This document shows positions 8,990 through 18,689 of a DNA stretch of 64,000 bases, in pieces. The DNA comes from Betaproteobacteria bacterium (GTDB taxonomy: Bacteria > Pseudomonadota > Gammaproteobacteria > Burkholderiales > JAEUOS01), in contig JAQGMJ010000008.1 in the NCBI GenBank assembly GCA_028292405.1, positions 1 through 64,000 of the forward strand, given 5' to 3'. Numbering within the stretch: the first letter of the stretch is position 1; each line of letters opens with the position of its first letter. The translations under genes and the position numbers were made by a program. The notes below the pieces were generated by a model. That model was not told the origin of the DNA. It was given only the letters and a program-made list of their open reading frames with translations, and ran no database searches.

Positions 8990-9394
8990 GGGCGGTCGGG
9001 GCACGAAGGGTCGTCGATGAGGATCGATGAGGGTCAATGAGAGCGCAATCAGAAGCAGAGGGCATTCTAGACATAAGTGATCCGGCGCACAGAGGAACTC
9101 AGGTGTCCGGACAACGCTCTTATAATGGCGCACCCCAGTGCAGACCCGCATACCCGGCGCGCAGCGCAAGCTGATCCGGCGGCCCACCCAGCGTCGCCTG
9201 AATTCGTAGCCAATAGCCCATTTCACATCATGAAATCGGGTTTCGCCATCATCCCGCCGGGGGTCTTTTCATGCTAGAGTTGCGCCCCATTTACATCAGG
9301 GTTCTCCCTAATCATGCCGTTGGCGTAAACAGTCTACGCCGAGGCAAATCCGGGAAGAAAGCAGGCCAAATTTTTCTGTAGGAATCGGAGACAA
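8990..9394. other. Divergent intergenic region between fghA and pckG
   Basis: This 405-bp region has no convincing gene. It contains TATAAT at 9121-9126 on the plus strand without a good -35, and a TGCTAGAGT extended -10-like string at 9272-9280. Either could drive pckG. The segment next to fghA has repeated GATGAGG/GATGAGGG/AATGAGA strings around 9014-9042. Confidence 0.4.
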
Positions 9395-11221
9395 ATGAGC
9401 TCATCGAACAATGCCCCGGCATATGTCAAACACGCCAAGCTGAAAGCCTGGGTCGACGAGATGGCCGCGCTGGCCAAACCGGACAGCATCTACTGGTGCG
9501 ACGGCAGCCAGGAAGAGTACGACCTCCTGTGCGCCGCCATGTGCGCCACCGGCATGATGAAAAAGCTGAACCCGGCCAAGCGCCCGAATTCCTTCCTCGC
9601 CCTCTCCGACCCGGCCGACGTGGCGCGCGTCGAAGAACGCACCTTCGTCTGCTCCAAGACGCAAGACCAGGCCGGCCCGCTGAACAACTGGGTCGACCCG
9701 GTCGAGATGCGCGCCACCATGGGCAAGCTGTTCGACGGCTGCATGCGCGGTCGCACCATGTACGTGGTGCCGTTCTCGATGGGCCCGCTGGGCTCGCACA
9801 TCGCGCAAGTCGGCGTCGAGCTCTCCGACTCCCCCTACGTCGCCGTGTCGATGCGCATCATGACCCGCATGGGCCGCGCGGTGTACGACGTGATCAAGGA
9901 GGACGGCTATTTCGTTCCCTGCATGCACTCGGTGGGCATGCCGCTCATCGACGCCGCCGGCAAGAAGATCGACGACGTGCGCTGGCCCTGCAACAACGAG
10001 CAAAAGTGGATCGTCCACTACCCCGAAACCCGCGAAATCTGGAGTTTCGGCTCCGGCTACGGCGGCAACGCCCTGCTCGGCAAGAAGTGCCTGGCCCTGC
10101 GCATCGCCTCCGTGATGGCGCGCGACGAAGGCTGGCTGGCCGAGCACATGCTGATCCTCGGCGTCACCAGCCCGAAGGGCGAGAAGACCTACGTCACCGG
10201 CGCCTTCCCCTCGGCCTGCGGCAAGACCAACTTCGCCATGCTGGTGCCGCCGCCCGGCTTCGAAGGCTGGAAAGTCACCACCATCGGTGAAGACATCGCC
10301 TGGATCAAGCCGCACAAGGATGGCCGCTTCTATGCCATCAACCCCGAGGCCGGCTACTTCGGCGTCGCCCCCGGCACCAACTATCACACCAACCAGAACT
10401 GCATGAAGGCCATCGAGGCCGACACCATCTTCACCAACGTGGCCGAAACGCCCGATGGCGACGTCTGGTGGGAAGGCATGACCGACGAGCCGCCGGCGAA
10501 ACTCACCGACTGGCAGGGCAAGGAGTGGACCCCCGGCTGCGGCCGCCCCGCCGCGCACGCCAACTCGCGCTTCACCGTGCCCGCCACCCGCTGCCCCTCG
10601 CTCGACCCGCAGTGGGACGACCCCGACGGCGTGCCGATCTCCGCCTTCATGTTCGGCGGCCGCCGCTCCGACACCACCCCGCTGGTGGCCGAGGCCTTCG
10701 ACTGGGAAGACGGCGTCTACAAGGCCGCCACGCTGGGCTCGGAAACCACTGCCGCCATCGCCGGCAAGACCGGCGTGGTGCGCCGCGACCCGATGGCGAT
10801 GATCGCCTTCGTCGGCTACAACATGGGCGACTACTTCAAGCACTGGCTGAAAATGGGCAAGGCCGTATCCAAGCCGCCGAAGATCTACCAGGTCAACTGG
10901 TTCCGCAAGAACGCCGAAGGCAAGTTCGTCTGGCCCGGCTTCGGCGACAACATGCGCGTGCTGAAGTGGGTGGTCGAGCGCTGCCAGGGCACCGCCCACG
11001 CCAAGGCTACGGCGCTGGGCAACGTGCCGGAGTTCGACGACCTCTCCTGGCAGGGCCTGGAGTTCGGCCGCGACAAGTTCAGCAAGGTGGTGTCGATCGA
11101 CCAGAGCGACTGGAAACAGGAGCTGGCGATGCACGACGAGCTGTTCAAAAAGCTGGAAGGTTTCGTGCCGCAGGAACTTGCCGCCAGCCGCCTTGCCTTA
11201 CAGGAGCGCCTCGCGGCCTGA
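9395..11221 (+). CDS. pckG: Phosphoenolpyruvate carboxykinase (GTP)
   Basis: This enzyme converts oxaloacetate and GTP to phosphoenolpyruvate, CO2 and GDP, the entry step of gluconeogenesis from TCA intermediates. The 608-residue length fits the GTP-type family. The kinase loop FPSACGKTN is near residues 271-279 and includes the family's reactive Cys. [14 protein letters not shown] and the IGEDIAWI and GYNMGDYF segments are also typical. The ATG is preceded by a GGAATCGGAGAC-type site. A strong terminator follows directly, so it is probably a single-gene unit. Confidence 0.97.
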   Translation: MSSSNNAPAYVKHAKLKAWVDEMAALAKPDSIYWCDGSQEEYDLLCAAMCATGMMKKLNPAKRPNSFLALSDPADVARVEERTFVCSKTQDQAGPLNNWVDPVEMRATMGKLFDGCMRGRTMYVVPFSMGPLGSHIAQVGVELSDSPYVAVSMRIMTRMGRAVYDVIKEDGYFVPCMHSVGMPLIDAAGKKIDDVRWPCNNEQKWIVHYPETREIWSFGSGYGGNALLGKKCLALRIASVMARDEGWLAEHMLILGVTSPKGEKTYVTGAFPSACGKTNFAMLVPPPGFEGWKVTTIGEDIAWIKPHKDGRFYAINPEAGYFGVAPGTNYHTNQNCMKAIEADTIFTNVAETPDGDVWWEGMTDEPPAKLTDWQGKEWTPGCGRPAAHANSRFTVPATRCPSLDPQWDDPDGVPISAFMFGGRRSDTTPLVAEAFDWEDGVYKAATLGSETTAAIAGKTGVVRRDPMAMIAFVGYNMGDYFKHWLKMGKAVSKPPKIYQVNWFRKNAEGKFVWPGFGDNMRVLKWVVERCQGTAHAKATALGNVPEFDDLSWQGLEFGRDKFSKVVSIDQSDWKQELAMHDELFKKLEGFVPQELAASRLALQERLAA

Positions 11222-11244
11222 ACTGGCATTACATTTGCAACTGG

Positions 11245-11269
11245 AAAAAGCCGCGCAAGCGGCTTTTTT
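11245..11269 (+). terminator. Rho-independent terminator of pckG
   Basis: The stem AAAAAGCCGC/GCGGCTTTTT with a GCAA loop runs into a T-tract, 24 bp after the pckG stop. The A-tract on the other side could also end transcription in the reverse direction. Confidence 0.9.
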
Positions 11270-11405
11270 CTTGAGGTTTGCATCGCGTGCGCGTTTTGCC
11301 TCCAACAAGGCAGGGCGCTCACAAAATGGAAACATTGTCCGGCTAAGCTTTTCGTTCAAGCGCAACAGCATCCCCATCCTGCAACCAACATTCCAGGACC
11401 CCGAT

Positions 11406-11888
11406 ATGAGCATGACCCTGTGGCTGCACACCCTGCAAGGTCGCGAGATGACCCGCAAGATGACCCGCGAGAGCGACGACCACAACCTGATGCATGCGCT
11501 GGCCGATGACCTCGACTTTCTGTGCGAGCGCCTGGGCGTGGCGCACCTGTCCTCGTTTTTCGACCTCACCGACATGGAGTACAACTTCGACCACGGCGGC
11601 GCCGCCGTCACCAGCGCACACATCAACGGCGACGACGACGAAGTGAGTACCCTGGACCCGGAAACCGGCTACGCCTACGGCATCGACGACATGCGCTGGT
11701 TCGACGCCGCCGCGGGTCTTACGACCATGCAGGCCCTGCGCGAAGAGATCGATTTTTCCGACGGCCTGGAACTGCACCTCGACGAAGAGCAGCAGGATGT
11801 GCTGCTCGACGAGTTGGACGACTGCATTTTTCGCCTGCGCGAACCCGCGGCCAGTGGCGGGCAGTTTCACCTGGCCGTGCTGATGTAG
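11406..11888 (+). CDS. Acidic hypothetical protein (160 aa)
   Basis: The function is not recognised. The protein starts MSMTLWLHTLQGREM and is very acidic, with clusters such as GDDDEV, DLHLDEEQQD-like stretches and LLDELDDCIFRL. It has no signal peptide or membrane segment, so it is probably a soluble cytosolic protein. The frame is open to 11178, but that region covers the pckG terminator, so ATG 11406 is preferred. It is flanked by terminators on both sides and is probably monocistronic. Confidence 0.75.
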   Translation: MSMTLWLHTLQGREMTRKMTRESDDHNLMHALADDLDFLCERLGVAHLSSFFDLTDMEYNFDHGGAAVTSAHINGDDDEVSTLDPETGYAYGIDDMRWFDAAAGLTTMQALREEIDFSDGLELHLDEEQQDVLLDELDDCIFRLREPAASGGQFHLAVLM

Positions 11889-11910
11889 CCGGCAGGCAGC
11901 GAGACATGTA

Positions 11911-11934
11911 CGGGCCGCGCAAGCGGCCCGTTTC
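11911..11934 (+). terminator. Terminator hairpin after the acidic hypothetical gene
   Basis: The stem CGGGCCGC/GCGGCCCG with a GCAA loop (11911-11930) is followed by TTTCATTTT. It starts 22 bp past the stop. A very similar hairpin, with the same stem and a TTGC loop, occurs at 51919-51942. Confidence 0.8.
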
Positions 11935-12042
11935 ATTTTCCATCTCCTGCCGATGTCAGCGGCGAGGTAAAGCCAGCCTCTTGCTGCCGCCGCGCGCTGC
12001 GGCCATACTGCCGGTGGCGCGTGCCATAAAAAGGGGATGACC

Positions 12043-13182
12043 ATGACCGTGATGACCGGTTTGTCCGGCAACGAACTGTATTGCCTTTCGCTCAAGGGCT
12101 ACACCGGCGGCGACCTGGTGCTGGGCAACAGCGTGCATTCCATGGGTTTCCTGGGCGGCATCGGCAGCGCCTTCCAGTCCGCATTCGGCGGCGAAGTCAC
12201 GCAGATCACCGATATCATCGCCGACGGCCGGCGCGAGAGTTACAAGCGCATGGTGGAAGAGGCGACGCGCCACGGCGGCGTCGGCATTACCAGCGTCACC
12301 AACAGCCTGCGGCATTTCCAGGGCAACATCGAATTCCTCTCGGTGGCTTCCTGCCTGCACAAGGCCGCCGATGGTGAAATGAGACGCGACCCGCCCGGCA
12401 CCGTGCCCACCTTCACCACCAGCGGCAGCGGCCAGGCCCTGTATTGCCTGATCGACGCCGGCTACACGCCGAAAAAATTCGTCTTCGGCAACGTCGCGTA
12501 TTCGGTGGGCATCGGCGGCGGCCTGCTCGGCGGCTTGAAGAGCATGGCGCGCGGCGAAATCCGCGAGTTCTCCGACATTTTCAACCGCACCCGCCACGCC
12601 GCGCTGGACCGCGTCACCGGCGAGGCGCGCCGCGCCGGCGCCAATTGCGTGCTCGGCATCGTCACCGAGGTGGGCCGCTTCCAGGGCGCGCACGAAATGC
12701 TGATGACCGGCACCGCCGCGCACCACCCCGGCCTGCCGGCCTTCACCGCCGACAAGCCCGCCACCAGCGACCTCACCTGCGAAGAACTGTGGAACCTGAC
12801 CGCGATGGGCTACGCGCCGGTCAAGCTGGTGCTGGCCACCGCCGTCTACTCGCTGGGCGTGGTGGGCAACGTCAAGTCCCTGTTCAAGTCCTTCGTGCGC
12901 GGTGAGATTTCCGACCTCACCAGCCTGATCTACGACGCCCGCGAGCACGCCCTGGCGATGCTGCACGACGAGGCCAAGGCGATCGGCGCCGACGAAGTGG
13001 TGGGCATCAAGACCCACATCCACGAACTCGGCAGCCTGATCGAATTCATGGCGGTGGGCACGGCGGTTAAAAAAATGCCCGGCTTTTCGACGGCCACCGC
13101 GCAACTGCCGCCGCAAGCCATCATGACCGACCGCGACACCTGGATTTCCAGCGACTATTTTTCCTTCAACACCACCGAGTAA
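12043..13182 (+). CDS. Protein with three YbjQ-like (heavy-metal-binding, DUF74) domains
   Basis: The 379-residue product has three tandem copies of a domain of about 110 residues. They start at NELYCLSLKGYTGGDLVLGN, then QALYCLIDAGYTPKKFVFGN, then EELWNLTAMGYAPVKLVLAT. Each ends with a helix plus strand such as AKAIGADEVVGIKTHIHELG. This matches the YbjQ fold, a pentameric protein of unknown role predicted to bind metal. No signal peptide is seen. AAGGGG ends just before a first in-frame ATG at 12037, so the second ATG at 12043, with a 6-bp spacing, is the better start. A triple arrangement is longer than the single-domain E. coli protein. Confidence 0.8.
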   Translation: MTVMTGLSGNELYCLSLKGYTGGDLVLGNSVHSMGFLGGIGSAFQSAFGGEVTQITDIIADGRRESYKRMVEEATRHGGVGITSVTNSLRHFQGNIEFLSVASCLHKAADGEMRRDPPGTVPTFTTSGSGQALYCLIDAGYTPKKFVFGNVAYSVGIGGGLLGGLKSMARGEIREFSDIFNRTRHAALDRVTGEARRAGANCVLGIVTEVGRFQGAHEMLMTGTAAHHPGLPAFTADKPATSDLTCEELWNLTAMGYAPVKLVLATAVYSLGVVGNVKSLFKSFVRGEISDLTSLIYDAREHALAMLHDEAKAIGADEVVGIKTHIHELGSLIEFMAVGTAVKKMPGFSTATAQLPPQAIMTDRDTWISSDYFSFNTTE

Positions 13183-13190
13183 ATAAAAAA

Positions 13191-13216
13191 CGGCGCGCTG
13201 GTTACAATGCGCGCCG
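13191..13216. terminator. GC-rich hairpin between the YbjQ and Bug genes
   Basis: CGGCGCGC (13191-13198) pairs with GCGCGCCG (13209-13216) around a 10-base loop. An A-tract lies on its left, so it looks like a terminator for leftward transcription, or a weak one for the YbjQ gene. TACAAT inside the loop (13203-13208) could be the -10 of the following gene. Confidence 0.4.
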
Positions 13217-13235
13217 ACCTCAAACAGGAGACAGA

Positions 13236-14210
13236 ATGAACCGCCGTCTTGCTCGCGCTATGCGCGCTGTCGCTTTTGCCTTGCCCTTCGTCGCGGGCGC
13301 TGCCCCCGCGCAGGAATTTCCCACTCATTCGATCCGCATGATCGTGCCCTTCCCGCCGGGCGGCGGCACCGACGTCACCGCGCGCCTGATCGCGGTGAAA
13401 ATGAGCGAGACCCTGGGCCAGCCGGTGGTGATCGAAAACCGCCCGGGCGCCAACGGCATCCCCGGCACCGAGGTGGCGGCGAAGTCGCCCGGCGACGGCT
13501 ACACCCTGGTGATGGGCACGATGGGCAGCTTCACCATCAACCCCTCGGCGTACAAGAAGCTGCCGTTCTCCGTGGCCCGCGACCTGGCGCCGGTATCGCA
13601 AATCGTCAGCGCCCCCTTTGCCCTGGTGGTGAACCCGCAAGTGCCGGCGAAAAACATCTCGGAGCTCGTCGCTTATTCCAAAACCACCGCCAACGGCGTC
13701 ACCTTCGCCTCTTCCGGTTCGGGCAGCGGCCCGCACATGGCGGCCGAAATGTTCTGCCAGATCAGCGGCACCAAAATGCTCCACGTGCCCTACAAGGGCA
13801 GCGCCCCGGCTTTCAACGACCTGCTCGGCGGCCAGGTACAGGCCAACGTCGACAGCATCTCGCTCAGTCTGCAGCACGTGCGCGCCGGCAAGCTGCGCGC
13901 CCTCGCCGTGCTCTCGGCCAAGCGTTCGGAAATGCTGCCCGACGTGCCGACCGCGGCCGAGACGATGAACGGCCTGGTCATCACCAACTGGTACGCGCTG
14001 ATGGCCCCGGCCGCCACGCCGCTGGCGATCCGCAAGAAAATCCAGGCCTCAATTGCCGGGGCGATGGCCGACCCGAAAATCCGCGCTGCCACCGTCGATC
14101 AGGCACTGGAGCCGGTGGCCTCCACCCCGGAAGACTTCGGCGTTTTCCTGGCGAAGGAAACCACGCGCTGGGCCGAGGTGGTCAAGCGTATCAATCTGCA
14201 GATGGATTGA
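13236..14210 (+). CDS. Tripartite tricarboxylate transporter substrate-binding protein (Bug/TctC family)
   Basis: This is a periplasmic solute receptor of 324 residues. It has a signal peptide ending APAQEFP and the Bug hallmarks IRMIVPFPPGGGTDVTAR, VVIENRPGANG and MLHVPYKGSAPAFNDLLGGQ. Bug receptors bind carboxylates or other small anions, and the family is hugely expanded in Burkholderiales. No TctA/TctB membrane genes are nearby, which is common for Bug genes, so the ligand cannot be stated. The start is fixed by an AGGAGACAG ribosome-binding site. Confidence 0.93.
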   Translation: MNRRLARAMRAVAFALPFVAGAAPAQEFPTHSIRMIVPFPPGGGTDVTARLIAVKMSETLGQPVVIENRPGANGIPGTEVAAKSPGDGYTLVMGTMGSFTINPSAYKKLPFSVARDLAPVSQIVSAPFALVVNPQVPAKNISELVAYSKTTANGVTFASSGSGSGPHMAAEMFCQISGTKMLHVPYKGSAPAFNDLLGGQVQANVDSISLSLQHVRAGKLRALAVLSAKRSEMLPDVPTAAETMNGLVITNWYALMAPAATPLAIRKKIQASIAGAMADPKIRAATVDQALEPVASTPEDFGVFLAKETTRWAEVVKRINLQMD

Positions 14211-14218
14211 GATGTAAA

Positions 14219-14244
14219 AACGGCGCGCCAATCGGCGCGCCGTT
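14219..14244. terminator. Bidirectional terminator between convergent Bug and dps genes
   Basis: CGGCGCGCC (14221-14229) and GGCGCGCCG (14234-14242) form a perfect stem extended by AA/TT. A preceding A-tract serves as the T-tract for leftward transcripts. It lies between the two stop codons. Confidence 0.85.
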
Positions 14245-14273
14245 AGGGCCGGTGCAAGGCCGGGCCCTGAAAA

Positions 14274-14900
14274 TCAGCCTCCGGCAGCCGACAGCGACGT
14301 ATTGACCAGGTGCTCCGACAGGAACCACGCCTGCAGCTCATTGGTGCGCAGCACGTTGGAAACCAGAATGTCGTTGGAACCCAGGTCACCCATGTCGTCG
14401 GTCTTTTTCGCGTTGGAGCGCGCTTCGAGGATGATCATCTCGTGCGCTTCGAGCAGGCGCGAGAGCTGCATCGGCGCGGCTTCGCGGCCCTTGGGCGGGC
14501 GCGGGATCATGGTGGTCTCGGCGATGTCGGCGGCCATGGCGAGCGAAAGGCCGCCGAGCAGCTGGATGCGCTCGGCCAGCAGGTCGACCAGCAGCACCTG
14601 TTCCTCATAGTGCTTGTCGTACATCAGGTGCAACTGGTTGAAGGTGGGGCCGGAGACCTGCCAGTGGTGCTTCTTGTACAGGTCGCGCAGGGTCATGGTG
14701 TCGGCCAGGGTCTGGTTCAGCAGCTCGACGCTGGCGGCGCAGACTTTGGCGGACAAGGCATTGGGCAGCTTGATGAGCTGGTTGAAGGCCTGGATTTCGT
14801 GGCCTTTCAGGTGCATCTTCGGGCTGGCGACCGAGCCGGTGTCGGCGACGGCGGCTGGCGATTTGCGGGCAGTGCTCTTCGGGGCTTTCTTTTTGGCCAT
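14274..14900 (-). CDS. dps: Dps-family ferritin-like DNA-protection protein
   Basis: Dps proteins form dodecamers that oxidise and store iron with peroxide and bind DNA during stress. The 208-residue protein has all five ferroxidase ligands at the E. coli spacing: His79, His91, Asp95, Asp106 and Glu110 (YKKHHW, LHLMYDKHYEE, VDLLAER). A Lys/Ala/Ser-rich N-terminal tail (MAKKKAPKSTARK) suits non-specific DNA binding. ATG 14900 has an AGGAG site 6 bp upstream. The open frame extends to 14951, but that start lacks such a site. Confidence 0.92.
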   Translation of the reverse strand: MAKKKAPKSTARKSPAAVADTGSVASPKMHLKGHEIQAFNQLIKLPNALSAKVCAASVELLNQTLADTMTLRDLYKKHHWQVSGPTFNQLHLMYDKHYEEQVLLVDLLAERIQLLGGLSLAMAADIAETTMIPRPPKGREAAPMQLSRLLEAHEMIILEARSNAKKTDDMGDLGSNDILVSNVLRTNELQAWFLSEHLVNTSLSAAGG

Positions 14901-15068
14901 GGTGTTGCTCCTGTGGTGGGCGCCCGGCGCCGGGCTGATCGGGTGGTGCACGCCGATTGTGAGTGCGTAGGCACTGCGTTCAAGCGCCCCATTGTGTCCG
15001 GCGCATTGTGACGCGTCTGTAGGCGCCGGCTGACTTTACGCGCTTTTCGCGGGCGCCGCCAAGCCGCC

Positions 15069-16376
15069 TCAGGTGGGTTCCTGGCTGGCGTCTTCCGACA
15101 GGTGGATCACCCCGGTGTTGAAGTCGTATTCGAACACGTTGCCGTAGCGGCCCCACTCGATGGCGGTGCGCAGGGCCTGCTCGGCGTCTTCCTCGTTGAG
15201 CGTGTAGCGCAGCAGGCGCAGGAACAGGCCGCGCGGCAGATCGCCGGAAGGGTCCTGGTCCAGCCCCTGGCGGATGTAGGCCACCAGCGGCACATGCTCG
15301 GCCACCAAGCGGCCGAACAGGGCCTGGCGCTGCGGGTTACTGGCGCGCGCGTACTGCTCGCCGGTGGGGGTGATCACCATGTCGCCGTGGTCCAGCTGCA
15401 CCAGGTCGAGCAGGGTGAGGGCGTTGGAGAGGTCGAGGAATTCGACGTCGGTCAGCTCGGTTTCCTCCGCCAGCTTGGGCAGGTCGGCGCGGCCTGAGTA
15501 GGGCGGCTCGGCCAGGCTTTCGAGCACGCTTTCCATGCGCGCGATGTCGGCGTGCGGCAGGCGGTCGCCCAGCTTGACCTTGATTTCCTTTTGCGTCATC
15601 CGGCCCGGCCGCCCGCCGCTGGTCATCAGGCCATAGACCTGGTCGATCAGGGCGCGCACCTCGGGGTCGTCGGCGGCGCGCGGACGGGCCAGGGTGATGG
15701 GCAGCTCGGCGCGGATGTGGCCGGGATCGGCGCCGAGAATCAATATGCGGTCGGCCATGGTCACCGCCTCCTCGATGTTGTGGGAGACGACGAGGATCGC
15801 CTTGGTCGGCACCTTGCCGCCGACCCAGAGGTCGAGGATGTCTTCGCGCAGGCGCTCGCCGGTGAGCACGTCCAGGGCCGAGAAGGCCTCGTCCATCAGC
15901 AGCACCTCGGGCTCCAGCACCAGGGCGCGCGCGATGCCGACGCGCTGGCGCATGCCGCCGGAGAGTTCGCGCGGCAGCGCCCCTTCGAAACCGGAGAGGC
16001 CGATCATGTCGATGGCCGCCTCGGCGCGCTTGGTCCGCTCCGCCTGCGGTACGCCCTGCGCTTCCAGCCCGAGCTCGACATTCTTTTGCACCGTCAGCCA
16101 GGGGAAGAGGGCGAAGGACTGGAACACCATCGCCACTCCGCGCGCCGGGCCGAAGAGGGGCATGCCGTGATACAGCACTTGGCCGGCGTCGGGCGCGATG
16201 AGGCCGGCGATCAGGCGCAGCATGGTCGACTTGCCGCAGCCGGACTGCCCCAGCAGGGCGACGATCTCGCCTTCGTGCAGGGCGAAGTCGACCCCGCCCA
16301 GCACCGCGCGCGCGCCGCCGCTGGCCGCGTGAAAGGACTTGCCGACGGCTTTGAGTTCAATGACGGAGGTACTCAT
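15069..16376 (-). CDS. ABC transporter ATPase with C-terminal AAA-associated domain (nitrate/sulfonate/taurine type)
   Basis: This is the ATP-binding subunit of an inner-membrane importer. The first 260 or so residues are an NrtD/SsuB-type ATPase: Walker [10 protein letters not shown] at 43-51, signature [15 protein letters not shown], Walker [13 protein letters not shown] and the H-loop VSHNIEEA. The remaining 170 residues form the AAA-associated C-terminal domain found on a subset of these ATPases, probably regulatory. A GTG at 16388 is an alternative start. The fused permease lies just upstream on the same strand. No binding-protein gene accompanies them, so the substrate is unknown. Confidence 0.9.
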   Translation of the reverse strand: MSTSVIELKAVGKSFHAASGGARAVLGGVDFALHEGEIVALLGQSGCGKSTMLRLIAGLIAPDAGQVLYHGMPLFGPARGVAMVFQSFALFPWLTVQKNVELGLEAQGVPQAERTKRAEAAIDMIGLSGFEGALPRELSGGMRQRVGIARALVLEPEVLLMDEAFSALDVLTGERLREDILDLWVGGKVPTKAILVVSHNIEEAVTMADRILILGADPGHIRAELPITLARPRAADDPEVRALIDQVYGLMTSGGRPGRMTQKEIKVKLGDRLPHADIARMESVLESLAEPPYSGRADLPKLAEETELTDVEFLDLSNALTLLDLVQLDHGDMVITPTGEQYARASNPQRQALFGRLVAEHVPLVAYIRQGLDQDPSGDLPRGLFLRLLRYTLNEEDAEQALRTAIEWGRYGNVFEYDFNTGVIHLSEDASQEPT

Positions 16377-16440
16377 CGTTCTGCTCACTTTCTGCCGCGC
16401 TACGCGCGGCTGCCTTGCTTTTACCTTGCCTTTTATTCCA

Positions 16441-16513
16441 TTCAGTCATCTGGCTTCGCCGGTGATTGAATGCAAGCCGGAACCAGGCAAAGGCAGGTTT
16501 TTACTGCTGCCTG
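16441..16513 (+). repeat. Structured intergenic element, copy C
   Basis: This is one of three related elements in the window (with 26121-26194 and 40328-40397). Hairpin 1 is TTCAGTCATCTGGC-TTC-GCCGGTGATTGAA (16441-16470, partly with G-T pairs), then the shared spacer with AATGCAA and GGAACC. Hairpin 2 pairs CAGGCA/TGCCTG and GCAG/CTGC with an AAG bulge (16484-16513). In this copy the element lies between the permease stop and the ATPase start but is oriented against those genes. Confidence 0.65.
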
Positions 16514-16516
16514 CTC

Positions 16517-18247
16517 CTAGAAGTGCAGACGGTTCTCGGCCATGCGATACAAGCGGCGCCAGACAAAATGGTTCAGCCCCATCACGAAAATACACATCAC
16601 CCCGATGCCCAGCGCGATGCGCGGAAAGTCGCCAATGGCCGTCATCTCCGCGATGTAGCTGCCGATGCCGTGCGCCTTGAGCGTGGTGTCGCCCCAGGTG
16701 ACGTACTCGGCGACGATGCTGGCGTTCCACGAGCCCCCCGTCGCCGTAATCGCCCCGGTGACGAAGCTGGGAAAAATCGCCGGCAGCAAGTAACGCCGCC
16801 ATTTGAGCCAGCCGGAAAGGTCGAGGTTCTGCGCCGCGTAGCGCAGCTCGGTGGGGATGGTGGAGGCGCCCGCGATGACGTTGAACAGCAGGTACCACTG
16901 GGTGCCGAGGATCATCAGGGGGGAGAGCCAGATGTCCGGGTTCAGGTGCAGGCGCACGATGAACAGCACCGCCACCGGGAACATCAGGTTGGCCGGGAAG
17001 GCGGCGAGGAATTGCGCCACCGCCTGGGTGCGCGAAGCCAGGCGCGGGTTCATGCCGATCCAGATGCCCACGGGAATCCACACCAGCGCGGCAAGAAAGA
17101 TCAGCACCAGCACGCGCACCAGCGTGAAGGTGCCGAGCATGAACACGCGTCCGGCTTCGGCCAGGCCGACTTCGGTGAGGATGAAGTGCAGCAGGGTATA
17201 GATGGCGTAGAGCACGGCGGCGGCGATCAGCGCGTCCCACACCCGCTCGGGGGTGCGCGAGGCGGCGTGCGGCTGCGCGCGCACCGAGGTGCCGTCGTAG
17301 CGCCGGCGCCAGAGACTGAACGAGCGCTCCAGCAGGTGGGCCGCGCCCGCCACCAGTTGCTGGGTGCGCTCGGTGCGCCGCAACCAGTTGAGCAGCCAGG
17401 AGGTTTGCGCGGTGTCGCCGGCGGAGTCTTCGAAGCGGAACTTGTCGGCCCAGGCGAGCAGCGGCCGGAAGAACAGCTGGTCGTACAGCACCACGCCGAT
17501 CAGCATGGCGAAGATGGCGTAGCCGATCGCGTGCAGGTCGCGCTGCTCGATCGCCAGCGCGATATAGGAACCGATACCGGGCAGCTTGATGTTCTGGTTC
17601 GACACCGAGATGGCTTCCGAGGCGACGACGAAAAACCAGCCGCCGGACATCGACATCATCATGTTCCACAAGAGGCCCGGAATGGCGAAGGGCAGCTCCA
17701 GGCGCCAGAAGCGCTGCCAGCCGGAGAGCTGGAACACGGCGGCGGCTTCGCTCAGCTCCTCGGGCACGGTGCGAAAGCCCTGGTAGGCGGAGAAGGCCAT
17801 GTTCCAGGCTTGCGACGTAAAGATCGCGAAAATCGCCGCGCACTCCACGCCCAGCAGGTTGCCGGGGAAGAGGGCAATGAAAGCGGTGACGGTGATCGAG
17901 AGAAAGCCGAGGATGGGGATCGACTGCAAAATGTCCAGCAGCGGCACCAGCACCTTTTCGGCGATGCGGTACTTCACCGCCACTGCCGCGAATACGCAGC
18001 TGAAGACGATCGAGAGGCCGAGGGCGATGAACATGCGCAGGGTGGTGCGCAGCAGGTAATAGGGCAGGTAGGCCGGTTCCAGCGACAGCGGCAGGGTCTC
18101 GCCGAGTTGATAGGGCGTGCCCATCTGGCGCGCGCCGTAGGCGAGCAGCACCAGCACCGCGAGCACCAGCGGCAGCAGGGCCCAGTCCCAGCGGTTGCCG
18201 CCGGCATCGACCACCTGTCGAGGAAAAAACTGCCTTTGCTTGGCCAT
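16517..18247 (-). CDS. ABC transporter permease, two fused permease domains
   Basis: This 576-residue inner-membrane protein fuses two BPD_transp_1 permease halves. Each half carries an EAA-type loop: ELSEAAAVFQLSGWQRFWRL in the first and LRYAAQNLDLSGWLKWRRYL in the second. Each is followed by a GLLWNMMMSMSGGWF or TGAITATGGSWNASIVAEY segment typical of the SsuC/NrtB branch. It probably pairs with itself or works as an internally complete channel with the ATPase encoded 140 bp downstream. Long antisense frames across it are shadows. Confidence 0.9.
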   Translation of the reverse strand: MAKQRQFFPRQVVDAGGNRWDWALLPLVLAVLVLLAYGARQMGTPYQLGETLPLSLEPAYLPYYLLRTTLRMFIALGLSIVFSCVFAAVAVKYRIAEKVLVPLLDILQSIPILGFLSITVTAFIALFPGNLLGVECAAIFAIFTSQAWNMAFSAYQGFRTVPEELSEAAAVFQLSGWQRFWRLELPFAIPGLLWNMMMSMSGGWFFVVASEAISVSNQNIKLPGIGSYIALAIEQRDLHAIGYAIFAMLIGVVLYDQLFFRPLLAWADKFRFEDSAGDTAQTSWLLNWLRRTERTQQLVAGAAHLLERSFSLWRRRYDGTSVRAQPHAASRTPERVWDALIAAAVLYAIYTLLHFILTEVGLAEAGRVFMLGTFTLVRVLVLIFLAALVWIPVGIWIGMNPRLASRTQAVAQFLAAFPANLMFPVAVLFIVRLHLNPDIWLSPLMILGTQWYLLFNVIAGASTIPTELRYAAQNLDLSGWLKWRRYLLPAIFPSFVTGAITATGGSWNASIVAEYVTWGDTTLKAHGIGSYIAEMTAIGDFPRIALGIGVMCIFVMGLNHFVWRRLYRMAENRLHF

Positions 18248-18689
18248 TTGCGTTGCGTCCTGACTTGGTGCGGACTACGTGGGCGGCTGTTGATGGCGGC
18301 GACCCGGTGGCGAGACCCGGCGGCGCACGCCGACGCGAGCCCCACCGGCGGAGCGCCGGGGCAAATTTTCAGTGGTGCCGGACCCGTCAGGCCCGGATCG
18401 GAAACATGATTGCGGACGCACGCTTGCGCGCCCGATGCAACGCCGCTTCCCGCTTCCCAGCGGGAGCGCGGCAGGAATGCCGCCTCAGCGCGCCGGGATG
18501 CGGCCGGTCAAAGACCGGCTACTGTCGCCACTCGAATCTGAGCCCACGGATATTCCCGTCATCAACAAAAACGCCGCACCGTTAACGAAGCGGCCGTCAT
18601 CAAAAGACGGCCGAAGTCTAGTTTCTCCGGCGGCGCGCTGTAAAGTAAAAACTTGTGATTTTACGGCGCGCCGGGAAAGTGGCGGTGCT
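18248..18689. other. Intergenic region between the DUF349 gene and the permease gene
   Basis: This 442-bp stretch has no convincing gene. Two hairpins with A-rich loops are visible: GCCGGTC/GACCGGC at 18503-18519, and CGGCCGTC/GACGGCCG at about 18591-18612. The second lies 80 bp beyond the DUF349 stop and may help end that transcript. A promoter for the ABC operon should lie near 18250-18400, but no clear hexamers stand out. Confidence 0.4.

Noticed and set aside
9401..11134. 577-aa open frame on the minus strand opposite pckG
   Set aside because: It is an antisense shadow caused by high GC at codon position 3; its translation is Arg/His/Gly/Val-rich with no domain, and pckG is certain.
13775..13790. 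CCACGTGC in the Bug gene, tested as parS
   Set aside because: Flanks do not match the parS consensus.
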